Part shown: positions 43,455-52,278 of the stretch, piece by piece | Layout of the letters: the number at the start of each line of letters is the position of its first letter | Position numbering within the stretch: position 1 is the stretch's first letter | Assembly: GCA_965247505.1 (NCBI GenBank) | Contig: OZ252020.1 | Location: 2,976,001-3,040,000, forward strand | DNA length: 64,000 nt | Reading direction: 5' to 3' | From: CAIYRG01 sp965247505 | GTDB lineage: Bacteria; Pseudomonadota; Alphaproteobacteria; Micropepsales; Micropepsaceae | The notes under the pieces: generated by a model | What the model was told of the DNA's origin: nothing | The model's database searches: none | Seen by the model: only the letters and a program-made list of their open reading frames with translations | Made by a program: the position numbers and the translations under genes

Positions 43455-44928
43455 GGGCGGGTTCAACCGGTCGTCGCAACACGTTCAGTTTGACTGGCCT
43501 GCAAGCACTGGTCCAGAGCTTCGGCGGGAGTTCTCCATCCGAGGGCCTTGCGGGGCCGTGTATTAAGCGCGTCAGCAACAACTGCGAGTACGTCCGGACT
43601 GTGTGCGCTCAGATCGGTTCCTTTCGGGAAGTACTGTCGAAGCAGTCCATTAGTGTTCTCGTTCGTTCCGCGTTGCCAAGGGCTGTGCGGTTCGCAGAAG
43701 TAGACGGGAAGGCCGGTTGCGATCCGCAGATCCGCATGCCTGGCCATCTCTGCTCCCTGGTCCCAGGTCAGCGAGCGGCGAAGCTGCGCTGGCAATGTCG
43801 TGATCGTCCGGGCGATGGCATCGCGAACCGCTTCAGCCCCATGACCGGCAAGCGCAGGCCCGTTCTTCACGCGCGGGACGGTGCCGTGGCCTTCCATTCG
43901 GGGAAGATGCAGCAGCATTGTGAACCGCGTGGTGCGTTCCACCAGAGTGCCGATCGCCGATCTGCCCAAGCCGATGATCAGGTCACCTTCCCAGTGTCCG
44001 GGTACGGCCCGATCAGCTGCTTCCGCCGATCGTTCACTGATCATGACCTCAGGCGTGACGAAAGATTTTCCCCGCCGGCGGCTACGTGCCCGAGGCACGC
44101 GCAGTGCCCTTCCCGTGCGAAGGCAGGCGGTCAGCTCACGACGTAGAGCGCCGCGGCCCTGTACGTAGAGCGCCTGATAGATCGCCTCATGACTGATCCG
44201 CATCGCTTGATCCTCGGGCCCGTCCCCAGGATAGTCGATCCGAAGACGGTGCGCGATCTGCTCAGGACTCCAGGCCCTGGCCCATCGCCTGCGCTGCCGC
44301 GGCCCATGCCGACGACCGTTCCAGACGACGCGTGGCCCCTCGATCACCGTTCCATCCGGTGCCGAGATCCGACCCGCAAGCCGATCCTGCACATAGCGCC
44401 GCAGCGCCTCATTCGTTGCCAGCTTGGCAGGCTTCGGCCTTTTGGCGGATCGATCAGCATGCCACTGTGCCGTCGTTGCTCGGTAGTCCAGGCCACCGCT
44501 TTGGGTCGCCGCGTTGCGCCGCACCTCGCGGGAGATCGTCGACGGTGCTCGCTCCAGCCGGCAAGCAATATGACGTATGCCTCTTCCCTGAGCGCGCAGA
44601 AGAGCAATCTCCTCACGTTCCTCGAAAGACAGGTAACGTTCTGACAGCGGCTTGGCCGATTGCGATAAATGTGATGGTGGCATGCCGCCCGACCTCCGGA
44701 ACCACCTCGAGCCTACCGGAGGGGATACACCGGCATCTCGGGCCGCGTCCTCGCTCGAACGCCCCGTCGCAATCGCTGCCCAGAACCGAACAAGCTCCCC
44801 ACGCCGTGCCGAGTCCGGTCGACCTGGCGAATGCAACTTGCTCCGTCCAGACCGATCCGACCGCCGTCTGCGTACCGTCATAGCAACCTCCTATGCCAGA
44901 GTGTTGCGACGACCGATTGAACTCGCCC
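43455..44928 (-). mobile_element. Nested IS30-family element (IS30b)
   Basis: About 28-bp imperfect inverted repeats, both reading outside-in gggcg, one variable base, then gttcaa-cggtcgtcgcaacac, at 43455 and 44928. It lies inside IS3b orfB between the codons for SQ and YCSD. It is a different IS30 subgroup from the copies at 29989 and 41592. Confidence 0.85.
43463..44881 (-). CDS. IS30-family transposase (IS30b)
   Basis: 472 residues from an ATG with AGGAGG eight bases upstream. HTH segment YLSFEEREEIALLRAQGRGIRHIA; DDE core with PGHWEGDLIIG, LTWDQGAEMARH and NENTNGLLRQYFPKG. It is longer than IS30a because of an N-terminal basic extension (TVRRRRSDRSGRSK) and an insert before the core. 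The gene is intact and its stop lies in the inverted repeat. Confidence 0.92.
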   Translation of the reverse strand: MTVRRRRSDRSGRSKLHSPGRPDSARRGELVRFWAAIATGRSSEDAARDAGVSPPVGSRWFRRSGGMPPSHLSQSAKPLSERYLSFEEREEIALLRAQGRGIRHIACRLERAPSTISREVRRNAATQSGGLDYRATTAQWHADRSAKRPKPAKLATNEALRRYVQDRLAGRISAPDGTVIEGPRVVWNGRRHGPRQRRRWARAWSPEQIAHRLRIDYPGDGPEDQAMRISHEAIYQALYVQGRGALRRELTACLRTGRALRVPRARSRRRGKSFVTPEVMISERSAEAADRAVPGHWEGDLIIGLGRSAIGTLVERTTRFTMLLHLPRMEGHGTVPRVKNGPALAGHGAEAVRDAIARTITTLPAQLRRSLTWDQGAEMARHADLRIATGLPVYFCEPHSPWQRGTNENTNGLLRQYFPKGTDLSAHSPDVLAVVADALNTRPRKALGWRTPAEALDQCLQASQTERVATTG

Positions 44929-45520
44929 TGGCTTCCCCGATCGCTATGGTGGATCACACCGGCGCCAGGTTGGCGCAGCCCGATAGCACGGTTAAGCGCC
45001 CTGAGCGGCAGGTCGCTGGTCATGCGAGCGCCCACGGCCCAGCCGATGACGCGCCGGGAGTAGAGGTCGAGCATGACGGCCAGGTACAGCCAGCCCTGTG
45101 CCGTCCAGATATAGCTGATGTCGGCAGCCCATTTCTCGTTGGGTGCCTCGGCGGAGAAGTTCTGGTCGAGAAGGTTCGATGCGACGGCCTTGTTGTGCTG
45201 GCTGTCCGTCGTCTTTTTGAACTTCTGTTTCCGTTTTGGAGACAACCCATTTCCCCGCATCAGCCGAGCCACCCTATGGCGTCCAACCTCGATCCCATTC
45301 TCGGCAAGCTCGTGATGGACCCGCTCTGCACCGTAGCTCTCGCGGCTGCGCCGAAAGGCTGCCCGGACATGGGCGAGTAGAACCATGTCATCGAGCTGTC
45401 GCTGGCTTGGGCCGCGATTGCGCCAAGCGTAGAAGCCTGAGACGCTGACCTGCAGCAGTCTGCACAGGCGGAATATCGGCATCGCCAACCCGGCCCTCTC
45501 CGCGTCGATGAACCGGAACC

Positions 45521-45823
45521 TCATCGACTTTCCCTGGCGAAGAAGGCCAGCGCTTTTTTTAGGAGATCACGTTCCTGACGGGCCAGATCACGCTCTCGGC
45601 GTAGGCGGGTAATCTCCTTCGCTGCATCCTCATGCGGACCGGAAAGCAAATCCTCCTCACGCAATTCTGCGACCCAGCGGCCGAGCGCGCTGACGCTGAT
45701 CCCAAGATCTCCTGCTATCTGCCGCTGCCTGCGCCCGCTCGTCTGTAAAAGACGGACGGCTTCTTCCTTGAAGGCCCGATCAAACCGCCGGCCCTTGTTC
45801 CCATTCTGCTTCGACATTTGCAC
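45521..45823 (-). CDS. IS3-family orfA (IS3b)
   Basis: 100 residues, an HTH protein: RRFDRAFKEEAVRLLQTSGRRQRQIAGDLGIS, then a leucine-zipper-like region ending LLKKALAFFARESR. Near the 3' end the minus strand carries a run of seven A followed by G (45551-45558), the standard slippery site for -1 frameshifting into orfB. Its stop overlaps the orfB start. Confidence 0.9.
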   Translation of the reverse strand: MQMSKQNGNKGRRFDRAFKEEAVRLLQTSGRRQRQIAGDLGISVSALGRWVAELREEDLLSGPHEDAAKEITRLRRERDLARQERDLLKKALAFFARESR

Positions 45824-45887
45824 CTCCTGCGATCAAAATCCTATCGCAGGACGTCTCCACTTTCGTCAGCAGGGTCCACTTTTCTTG

Positions 45888-47493
45888 TGAGAACGGCGGT
45901 GACAAATTAGTCCACGGAAGCGGCGGGATTTCCAGCCGCGGGCGGAGTAAAACTCTGCCACCTGTAGCCTTCGATCTTTTTTGAGATGGAAGGCGGGAGG
46001 ATGTACACCGTGGACCTATATCTGCGCGTTCGGCTGGCCTGCCATGTTGATGGTCTGAGCCAGCGAGAGGCGGCAAGTCGGTTTGGCATTGCGCGCGAGA
46101 CGGTGAGGAAGATGCTGCGGCATTCGGAACCGCCGGGATATCGGCGACGCCAGCCACCGAAACGCCCGAAACTGGCCCCCTTCACGGATATCATCGACCG
46201 TATTCTGGAGGAGGACCGAACGGTTCACCGTAAGCAGCACCACACGGCGAAGCGTGTATTCGAGCGCCTTCGCGACGAACATGGCTTCACGGGCAAAGAG
46301 ACCATCGTGAAGGATTACGTTCGGGAACGGCGCCTTCGTCGGCGTGAGATGTTTGTGCCGTTGTCACATCCTCCGGGCCATGCTCAAGCGGACTTTGGCG
46401 AGGCGGATGCGATCATCGCCGGCGTCAAGTATCGGGCGCATTTTTTCGTCATGACACTTCCCCACAGCGATGCCTGCTTCGTTGCGGCCTACCCGGCGGC
46501 GGCGACGGAGGCCTGGCTGGACGGGCACAACAGAGCCTTTGTTTTTTTCGGCGGCGTTCCCCAATCGATTCTTTACGACAACGACAAGTGTCTGGTGTCG
46601 CGCATCTTGTCAGATGGCACGCGGCAACGAACGCGGGCGTTCAGCGGGCTGCAGCCCCATTACCTCTTCGAGGACCGCTACGGCCGTCCCGGCAAGGGTA
46701 ACGACAAAGGCAATGTGGAGGGGGTGGTCGGCTATGCCCGGCGGAACTTCATGACGCCGCTTCCCCGGTTCGCGAGCTGGGACGCCTTCAATGGCCACCT
46801 GGAAGAGCAATGCCGCAACCGGCAAGGCAACGTCCTGCGCGGCCACCGCGAGAGCATCGGCGAACGGTTTGTGCGTGACCGCGAAGCGTTGAAGAGGCCA
46901 CTGCCGGCACCGTTCGACGCGTGCGACAAGCAGGGCACGCGGGTCAACTCGCTGTCCCTTGTGCGCTACCGGACGAATGACTATTCCGTGCCCGTCGCCT
47001 ACGGCCATCAGGAAGTCTGGATCCGTGGCTATGTCCACGAGGTGGTTATCGGTTGCGGAACCGGGATCATTGCCCGACACCCCCGTTCCTACGACCGGGA
47101 AGATATGGTCTTCGATCCGATCCACTACCTGCCTTTGCTGGAGCACAAGATCGGTGCCCTGGATCAGGCCGCGCCGCTAGCCGGATGGGAACTGCCTGAT
47201 GCCTTCCCAACCCTGCGCCGTCTCCTGGAGGCGCGCATGGGCAAGGCCGGCAAGCGGGAATACGTCCAGGTCCTTCGGCTTCTGGAGACCTTCGATCTCG
47301 AGGTGCTTCACGGCGCGGTGAAGGACGCCCTGCGCCTGGGTGCGATCGGCTACGACGCCGTCAAACACCTTGTGCTGTGCCGTATCGAGCGACGCCCGCC
47401 CAAACTCAACCTGGATATCTATCCCTACCTGCCTCGGGCCAACGTGGCGACCACGGCCGCCGCCAGTTATATGAGCTTGTTGGGTGGAGGCGC
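45888..47493 (+). mobile_element. IS21-family element lacking istB and right end (IS21a)
   Basis: Begins TGAGAACGGCGGTGACAAAT, the same end as IS21b at 48347, and is nearly identical to it until 47493. There, just before the istB start, the sequence changes to the leader of a secreted-protein gene. Without istB or a right inverted repeat it cannot transpose alone. Confidence 0.85.
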
Positions 47494-47533
47494 GTTATCA
47501 AGAAGACGCCTTATTTGGGAAACCGAACTATGA
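45986..47533 (+). CDS. istA: IS21-family transposase IstA (IS21a)
   Basis: 515 residues; a more typical start MYTVDLYLRVRLA is at 46001. HTH region HVDGLSQREAASRFGIARETVRKML; DDE integrase core with HAQADFGEADAII (first aspartate), QSILYDNDKC (second) and KGNDKGNVEGVVGYARRNF (glutamate). Because the element is cut, the last 12 residues (LSRRRLIWETEL) are read from flanking DNA. The TGA stop overlaps the ATG of the next gene as ATGA, in the same manner as istA normally overlaps istB. Confidence 0.88.
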   Translation: MEGGRMYTVDLYLRVRLACHVDGLSQREAASRFGIARETVRKMLRHSEPPGYRRRQPPKRPKLAPFTDIIDRILEEDRTVHRKQHHTAKRVFERLRDEHGFTGKETIVKDYVRERRLRRREMFVPLSHPPGHAQADFGEADAIIAGVKYRAHFFVMTLPHSDACFVAAYPAAATEAWLDGHNRAFVFFGGVPQSILYDNDKCLVSRILSDGTRQRTRAFSGLQPHYLFEDRYGRPGKGNDKGNVEGVVGYARRNFMTPLPRFASWDAFNGHLEEQCRNRQGNVLRGHRESIGERFVRDREALKRPLPAPFDACDKQGTRVNSLSLVRYRTNDYSVPVAYGHQEVWIRGYVHEVVIGCGTGIIARHPRSYDREDMVFDPIHYLPLLEHKIGALDQAAPLAGWELPDAFPTLRRLLEARMGKAGKREYVQVLRLLETFDLEVLHGAVKDALRLGAIGYDAVKHLVLCRIERRPPKLNLDIYPYLPRANVATTAAASYMSLLGGGALSRRRLIWETEL

Positions 47534-48173
47534 ACATCGCAAAATTCATTTTGAGCGCAATAATACTGTTCGCTCCGGTTCCGGCCATTGCGCAGGACTG
47601 GATAAATTATTTTGATTATGAGCAGCGTTTTAGCGTCAATCTGCCGGGTGAGCCCACGATCGAAGAGGCGAGCATTGTCTCACAAAGGGGCGATAGCTAT
47701 CCGCAACGAATCTACCGCGCCAATGAAGGCGAAAGCAGCTATGTGGTAAAAGTGATCGACTACACGTCGCCCCCTGCAGAACTTGCCGAGGGCGCGGCGG
47801 TTGTGGACGTACGCAGCGCGGTTGCTTGGGAGGCATGGCATTATCGCGTGGCCGCGCGGGATGCAGGTGGCCAGATTACCTTCGACGGCTATGCGCAGAT
47901 CGATCGCATTGAGGGCCACCAGCTCCAGATTACTAACAGGGATGAAAAACGCCTGTTGCGCCTGCAGAAGCCGATCAAAGCCATACCTTCATTACAATCC
48001 ATCTGCTCGGGCGTCGCCTTTACGTCTTGGAGGCAAGCGTGCCCGAGCGCGCTCCCCGCCCGATGTTGTTTCAGGCGTCACTGCAAATGCTGGACGAGAA
48101 TGGTGATCGCGTTCGTTTTGAGATCGATGCCGATGGGCAAAGGACAGTCGAGGAGCGTCCAACGCTTCGTTGA
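47530..48173 (+). pseudogene. Secreted DRIPGH-family protein disrupted by a 32-bp istB insertion
   Basis: Signal peptide MNIAKFILSAIILFAPVPAIAQ, then DWINYFDYEQRFSVNLPGEP, YVVKVIDYT and IDRIEGHQLQITN, aligning with the proteins at 26541 and 28906. After ITN, 32 bp (47938-47969) are inserted which match istB. The original frame then resumes as ADQSHTFITIHLLGRRLYVLEASVPE and ends at a TGA at 48171. Since 32 is not divisible by three, translation instead runs out of frame to 48183. No strong ribosome-binding site precedes the ATG, which is coupled to istA by an ATGA overlap. Confidence 0.75.
47938..47971 (+). repeat. 34-bp exact match to istB inside another gene
   Basis: Identical to 50401-50434 in the istB gene of IS21b. 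The two matching tracts are offset by 2463 bp, and the last shared IS21 bases before the sequences part (47493 and 49953) by 2460 bp, so the island sits at nearly the same place as if IS21a still had istB. The final GC is shared by both parents, leaving 32 bp of net insertion. Confidence 0.85.
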
Positions 48174-48207
48174 AGCGCCATAGTCTGAGAGCAAGATCGC
48201 AGTACGG

Positions 48208-48237
48208 ATGTCTGCTTTCGTGGGCTAAGGCGGAAAT
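48208..48237. repeat. Dispersed palindromic repeat
   Basis: ATGTCTGCTTTCG, short loop, then AAGGCGGAAAT; same family as 32405-32432 and 33689-33718. It lies in the 160-bp gap between the damaged secreted gene and IS21b. Confidence 0.5.
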
Positions 48238-48445
48238 GCTTCGTCTAGGCCTAAATCTCTGCCTTCGACCCAAAGCGGGGTTTCGCCAAGAGCAGCTACG
48301 AGCCGTTTTTTAGGCCGACTTTGCCATGAGCGAGGTCTTCCATGTCTGAGAATGGCGGTGACAAATTAGTCCACGGAAGCGGCGGGATTTCCCAGCCGCG
48401 GGCGGAGTAAAACTCTGCCACCTGTAGCCTTCGATCTTTTTTGAG

Positions 48446-49960
48446 ATGGAAGGCGGGAGGATGTACACCGTGGACCTATATCTGCGCGTTCGGCTGGCCT
48501 GCCATGTTGATGGTCTGAGCTAGCGAGAGGCGGCAAGTCGGTTTGGCATTGCGCGCGAGACGGTGAGGAAGATGCTGCGGCATTCGGAACCGCCGGGATA
48601 TCGGCGACGCCAGCCACCGAAACGCCCGAAACTGGCCCCCTTCACGGATATCATCGACCGTATTCTGGAGGAGGACCGAACGGTTCACCGTAAGCAGCAC
48701 CACACGGCGAAGCGTATATTCGAGCGCCTTCGCGACGAACATGGCTTCACGGGCAAAGAGACCATCGTGAAGGATTACGTTCGGGAACGGCGCCTTCGTC
48801 GGCGTGAGATGTTTGTGCCGTTGTCACATTCTCCGGGCCATGCTCAAGCAGACTTTGGCGAGGCGGATGCGATCATCGCCGGCGTCAAGTATCGGGCGCA
48901 TTTTTTCGTCATGACACTTCCCCACAGCGATGCCTGCTTCGTTGCGGCCTACCCGGCGGCGGCGACGGAGGCCTGGCTGGACGGGCACAACAGAGCCTTT
49001 GTTTTTTTCGGCGGCGTTCCCCAATCGATTCTTTACGACAACGACAAGTGTCTGGTGTCGCGCATCTTGTCAGATGGCACGCGGCAACGAACGCGGGCGT
49101 TCAGCGGGCTGCAGTCCCATTACCTCTTCGAGGACCGCTACGGCCGTCCCGGCAAGGGTAACGACAAAGGCAATGTGGAGGGGGTGGTCGGCTATGCCCG
49201 GCGGAACTTCATGACGCCGCTTCCCCGGTTCGCGAGCTGGGACGCCTTCAATGGCCACCTGGAAGAGCAATGCCGCAACCGGCAAGGCAACGTCCTGCGC
49301 GGCCACCGCGAGAGCATCGGCGAACGGTTTGTGCGTGACCGCGAAGCGTTGAAGAGGCCACTGCCGGCACCGTTCGACGCGTGCGACAAGCAGGGCACGC
49401 GGGTCAACTCGCTGTCCCTGGTGCGCTACCGGACGAATGACTATTCCGTGCCCGTCGCCTACGGCCATCAGGAAGTCTGGATCCGTGGCTATGTCCACGA
49501 GGTGGTTATCGGTTGCGGCACCGGGATCATTGCCCGACACCCCCGTTCCTACGACCGGGAAGATATGGTCTTCGATCCGATCCACTACCTGCCTTTGCTG
49601 GAGCACAAGATCGGTGCCCTGGATCAGGCCGCGCCGCTAGCCGGATGGGAACTGCCTGATGCCTTCCCAACCCTGCGCCGTCTCCTGGAGGCGCGCATGG
49701 GCAAGGCCGGCAAGCGGGAATACGTCCAGGTCCTTCGGCTTCTGGAGACCTTCGATCTCGAGGTGCTTCACGGCGCGGTGAAGGACGCCCTGCGCCTGGG
49801 TGCGATCGGCTACGACGCCGTCAAACACCTTGTGCTGTGCCGTATCGAGCGACGCCCGCCCAAACTCAACCTGGATATCTATCCCTACCTGCCTCGGGCC
49901 AACGTGGCGACCACGGCCGCCGCCAGTTATATGAGCTTGTTGGGTGGAGGCGCGTCATGA
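48446..49960 (+). pseudogene. istA: IstA with an amber codon (IS21b)
   Basis: Nearly identical to istA of IS21a, but codon 26 is TAG (48521-48523) where IS21a has CAG (glutamine in GLSQREAAS). The codon lies in the helix-turn-helix. Translation may restart at the ATG at 48563, giving 465 residues with a full DDE core but no HTH. The stop TGA overlaps the istB start as ATGA. Confidence 0.88.
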
Positions 49961-50727
49961 CCGATACGCCGCAAGTGTTGCTGGCCCATCACCTCAAGAC
50001 CCTGAAACTGCCGACGTTCCTGCGCGAATACGACAAGCTGGCCCGCCAATGCGCCACCGAGGGCGCCGACCATGTGCGGTATCTTGTCCGTCTGACCGAG
50101 TTGGAACTGATCGACCGTGAGCGCCGCATGGTCGAGCGGCGGATCAGACAGGCCAGGTTCCCCGCCGTCAAAAGCCTCGACAGCTTCGACTTCAAGGCCA
50201 TCGCATCGCTCAACAAGATGCTGGTTCTGGAGTTGGCGCGATGCGAATACGTCGAGCGTCGTGAGAATATCATCGCGCTCGGCAACTCAGGCACCGGCAA
50301 GACCCATATCGCCCTCGGTCTCGGTCTGGCGGCCTGCCAAAAGGGGCTCTCCGTCGGCTTCCTCACGGCCGCTGCCCTGGTTCATGAACTGATGGAGGCT
50401 AGGGATGAAAAACGCCTGTTGCGCCTGCAGAAGCAACTGGCAAAGTATCACCTTCTGATCATCGACGAACTCGGCTTCGTGCCGCTCTCGAAGACCGGCG
50501 CCGAGCTGCTGTTCGAAGTCTTCAGCCAGCGCTACGAGCGGGGCTCGATCCTGGTGACCTCCAACTTGCCGTTCGATGAGTGGACGGAGATATTCGGCTC
50601 GGAACGCCTGACCGGGGCTTTGCTGGACCGCCTCACCCACCATGTCCATATCCTGGAAATGAACGGCGAGAGCTATCGTCTCAACCAAAGCCAAAAACGG
50701 CGGAAATCCCCAAAAATACCTGCTTAA
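49957..50727 (+). CDS. istB: IS21-family helper ATPase IstB
   Basis: 256 residues from the ATG at 49957, overlapping the istA stop and preceded by GGTGGAGG. AAA+ marks: Walker A GNSGTGKTHIALGL, Walker B LLIIDELGFVPL, and a sensor TSNLPFDEW. IstB regulates IstA and target choice. It is intact and could support other IS21 copies even though its own istA is broken. Confidence 0.92.
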   Translation: MTDTPQVLLAHHLKTLKLPTFLREYDKLARQCATEGADHVRYLVRLTELELIDRERRMVERRIRQARFPAVKSLDSFDFKAIASLNKMLVLELARCEYVERRENIIALGNSGTGKTHIALGLGLAACQKGLSVGFLTAAALVHELMEARDEKRLLRLQKQLAKYHLLIIDELGFVPLSKTGAELLFEVFSQRYERGSILVTSNLPFDEWTEIFGSERLTGALLDRLTHHVHILEMNGESYRLNQSQKRRKSPKIPA

Positions 50728-50927
50728 CCGCCGGTGCAATGGTTGACCCGGTGGGTCCACAGGAACCTCCCACGCTGCTTCGCTCCGCGTAACGCAAGCG
50801 CTACTCGCAGCAGCGCGGGTCCCTCCTATGGACTACCGGGACACCCCCCCAACACCGCGTACCGCATAACGTTAAGTGGACTAGTTTTGCTCCGCCCGGG
50901 TGGACTAATTTTGCTCCGCCGTTGACA
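50728..50927. other. Right non-coding end of IS21b
   Basis: Contains the right inverted repeat and internal repeats of the GTGGACTA-TTTTGCTCCGCC type (near 50876 and 50900), probable IstA binding sites. No gene. Confidence 0.6.
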
Positions 50928-51056
50928 TCCATGTCTGAACCAGTGATTGGATAGATCTCAATTCATGATACCATTTGGCCTTCTGGAGAGGGTAGGGGAG
51001 CGAGCGAGACGGCGCCGTTTGGAATTTTGCTATTTCGTTCGCGATAGGGAGGAAAC

Positions 51057-52022
51057 ATGAGACGGGTTCTGTTGGTAACAGTAGGCGTGCTGATGGCAGC
51101 CGCATTGGGTGCATATTTGACGGGCGGCGCGCCGGCGTTTGCTCAAACCGAGGCAAATTCAGCTGACGAGCCGATGAGCAAAACCTGCCGCGTCGGGCCG
51201 CGCTCGCGCGAAGTCGAGATTCAGAAGATCGAGCCGTTCAAGGTGTTCGACAATTTGTATCACGTCGGCCCGTGCTATGTGTCCGTGTGGATTCTGACCA
51301 CGCCCGAAGGCCATATCTTGATCGATACGACGCAGGAGCCGTTCATCGACATGGTGATCGAAAACATCGCCAAAGTCGGCCTCGACATTGAGGACATCAG
51401 ATACATCCTGATCAATCACGGGCATACGGATCATGCCGGCGGCGCGGCGAGATTCCAGGAATTAACCGGTGCCAGGGTTCTCGCAGTAGAAGGCGATTGG
51501 CCGCTGATTGAGGCGCTCCCCGGTAGGCCCAACAATCGCGATCCTGAAGGCAGGCCCAACCGCGTGCCAGCGCGCGATGTCGTGGTGCGGGAAGGCGACA
51601 CGCTGGACCTTGGCGATCAGCACTTAACGCTGCACACCGGTCCCGGCCATACGCCAGGGGTGATGGTGGTGGAGGGGATCGTTCTGAGGGACGGCGCCGA
51701 TACTTACAACGCCGTCTGGGGCAATGCCGGGGACGGAGGAGAAGGCCTTGCGGGCGCCGAGCAGGGCCTGAGGAACGCAAACTTGATGGCGAGCATCACG
51801 GGCATCCGCGTGAACATACGGACCCACTCTTGGCAGGACCCCGATGGCGCGCCGGGTGGCGGCATTCATGAGCGCGCGCCGCTACTTTCGACGCGCCAGC
51901 CGGGCGACCCACACCCATTCGTGGATCCGCCGGAGTTCTATTTGACCCGCGTGGCGCAGGGGCTGGAAAATGCTAGGCGGCTTTTGGCCGAGGAACAGGC
52001 CAGAGCGCAGGGCGCTCCGTAG
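51057..52022 (+). CDS. Secreted metallo-beta-lactamase-fold hydrolase, subclass B3-like
   Basis: 321 residues, signal peptide ending APAFAQ (about residue 30). The zinc motif is HGHTDH (H121, H123, D125, H126), with a further histidine in GPGHTPG. EPFKVFDNLYHVG before the fold is common in subclass B3 relatives. A histidine in NIRTHSWQDP may complete the second zinc site. The C-terminus is unusually Glu/Ala-rich. It may be a beta-lactamase, lactonase or another hydrolase; sequence alone does not show activity on antibiotics. It is preceded by AGGGAGG and lies 121 bp after IS21b. Confidence 0.8.
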   Translation: MRRVLLVTVGVLMAAALGAYLTGGAPAFAQTEANSADEPMSKTCRVGPRSREVEIQKIEPFKVFDNLYHVGPCYVSVWILTTPEGHILIDTTQEPFIDMVIENIAKVGLDIEDIRYILINHGHTDHAGGAARFQELTGARVLAVEGDWPLIEALPGRPNNRDPEGRPNRVPARDVVVREGDTLDLGDQHLTLHTGPGHTPGVMVVEGIVLRDGADTYNAVWGNAGDGGEGLAGAEQGLRNANLMASITGIRVNIRTHSWQDPDGAPGGGIHERAPLLSTRQPGDPHPFVDPPEFYLTRVAQGLENARRLLAEEQARAQGAP

Positions 52023-52278
52023 GAATCGCAGTAACGAACAAATTTGTTGTCTAAGCGGAAGTGCGCGGAAAAATCGATGCGTGCACTTCTCATCGCGGGC
52101 AGTAGTGCGATGCTAATCTCATAATCCAGTTGCTTCAGGAAATTTTTTAGGTCGTTCGCCAAAAAATACGCATTGCGCGGCTGGACGGTATCATCGGCGA
52201 GGCGCGTAGGTCTTGCTGAAGCCGTTCCGCGCATTCGTAACCGTGTAGGTGCCGTCCTGCTGCGCAGATAGTTTGATC

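Larger units (their letters stand above)
43177..45524 (-). pseudogene. IS3-family orfB, interrupted by IS30b
   Basis: Part 1 (45524 to 44929) reads from MRFRFIDAERAGLAMPIFRL through WAADISYIWTAQGWLYLAV (first aspartate) to VIHHSDRGSQ (second aspartate). Part 2 (43454 to 43177) resumes at YCSDAYQARLGELG, passes NCYDNAVVETFFKTIKSEL (the glutamate) and ends VKFEAEAMQTV. Rejoined, they give a complete transposase. The ATG overlaps the orfA stop as ATGA, but IS3 elements usually make OrfAB by a -1 shift. Confidence 0.85.
43148..45878 (-). mobile_element. IS3-family element (IS3b), split by a nested IS30
   Basis: Ends carry matching inverted repeats, TGGACCC followed by an AAAGTGGAG block, at 43148 and 45878 (the latter read on the minus strand). 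orfA and orfB are on the minus strand. Excluding the nested IS30 (43455-44928) the element is about 1.26 kb, a normal IS3 size. No target duplication is apparent, because an IS110 fragment lies on one side and IS21a starts ten bases beyond the other. Confidence 0.85.
48347..50927 (+). mobile_element. Complete-length IS21-family element (IS21b) with 8-bp target duplication
   Basis: Starts TGAGAATGGCGG and ends with GCCGTTGACA (50927), giving the TG...CA termini of IS21. Inverted repeats share GGCGG and AAATTAGTCCAC; the right side has an extra GGACTAGTTTTGCTCCGCC-type repeat just inside. The direct repeat TCCATGTC flanks both ends (48339-48346 and 50928-50935), so insertion was recent. istA carries a nonsense codon. 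Confidence 0.88.
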
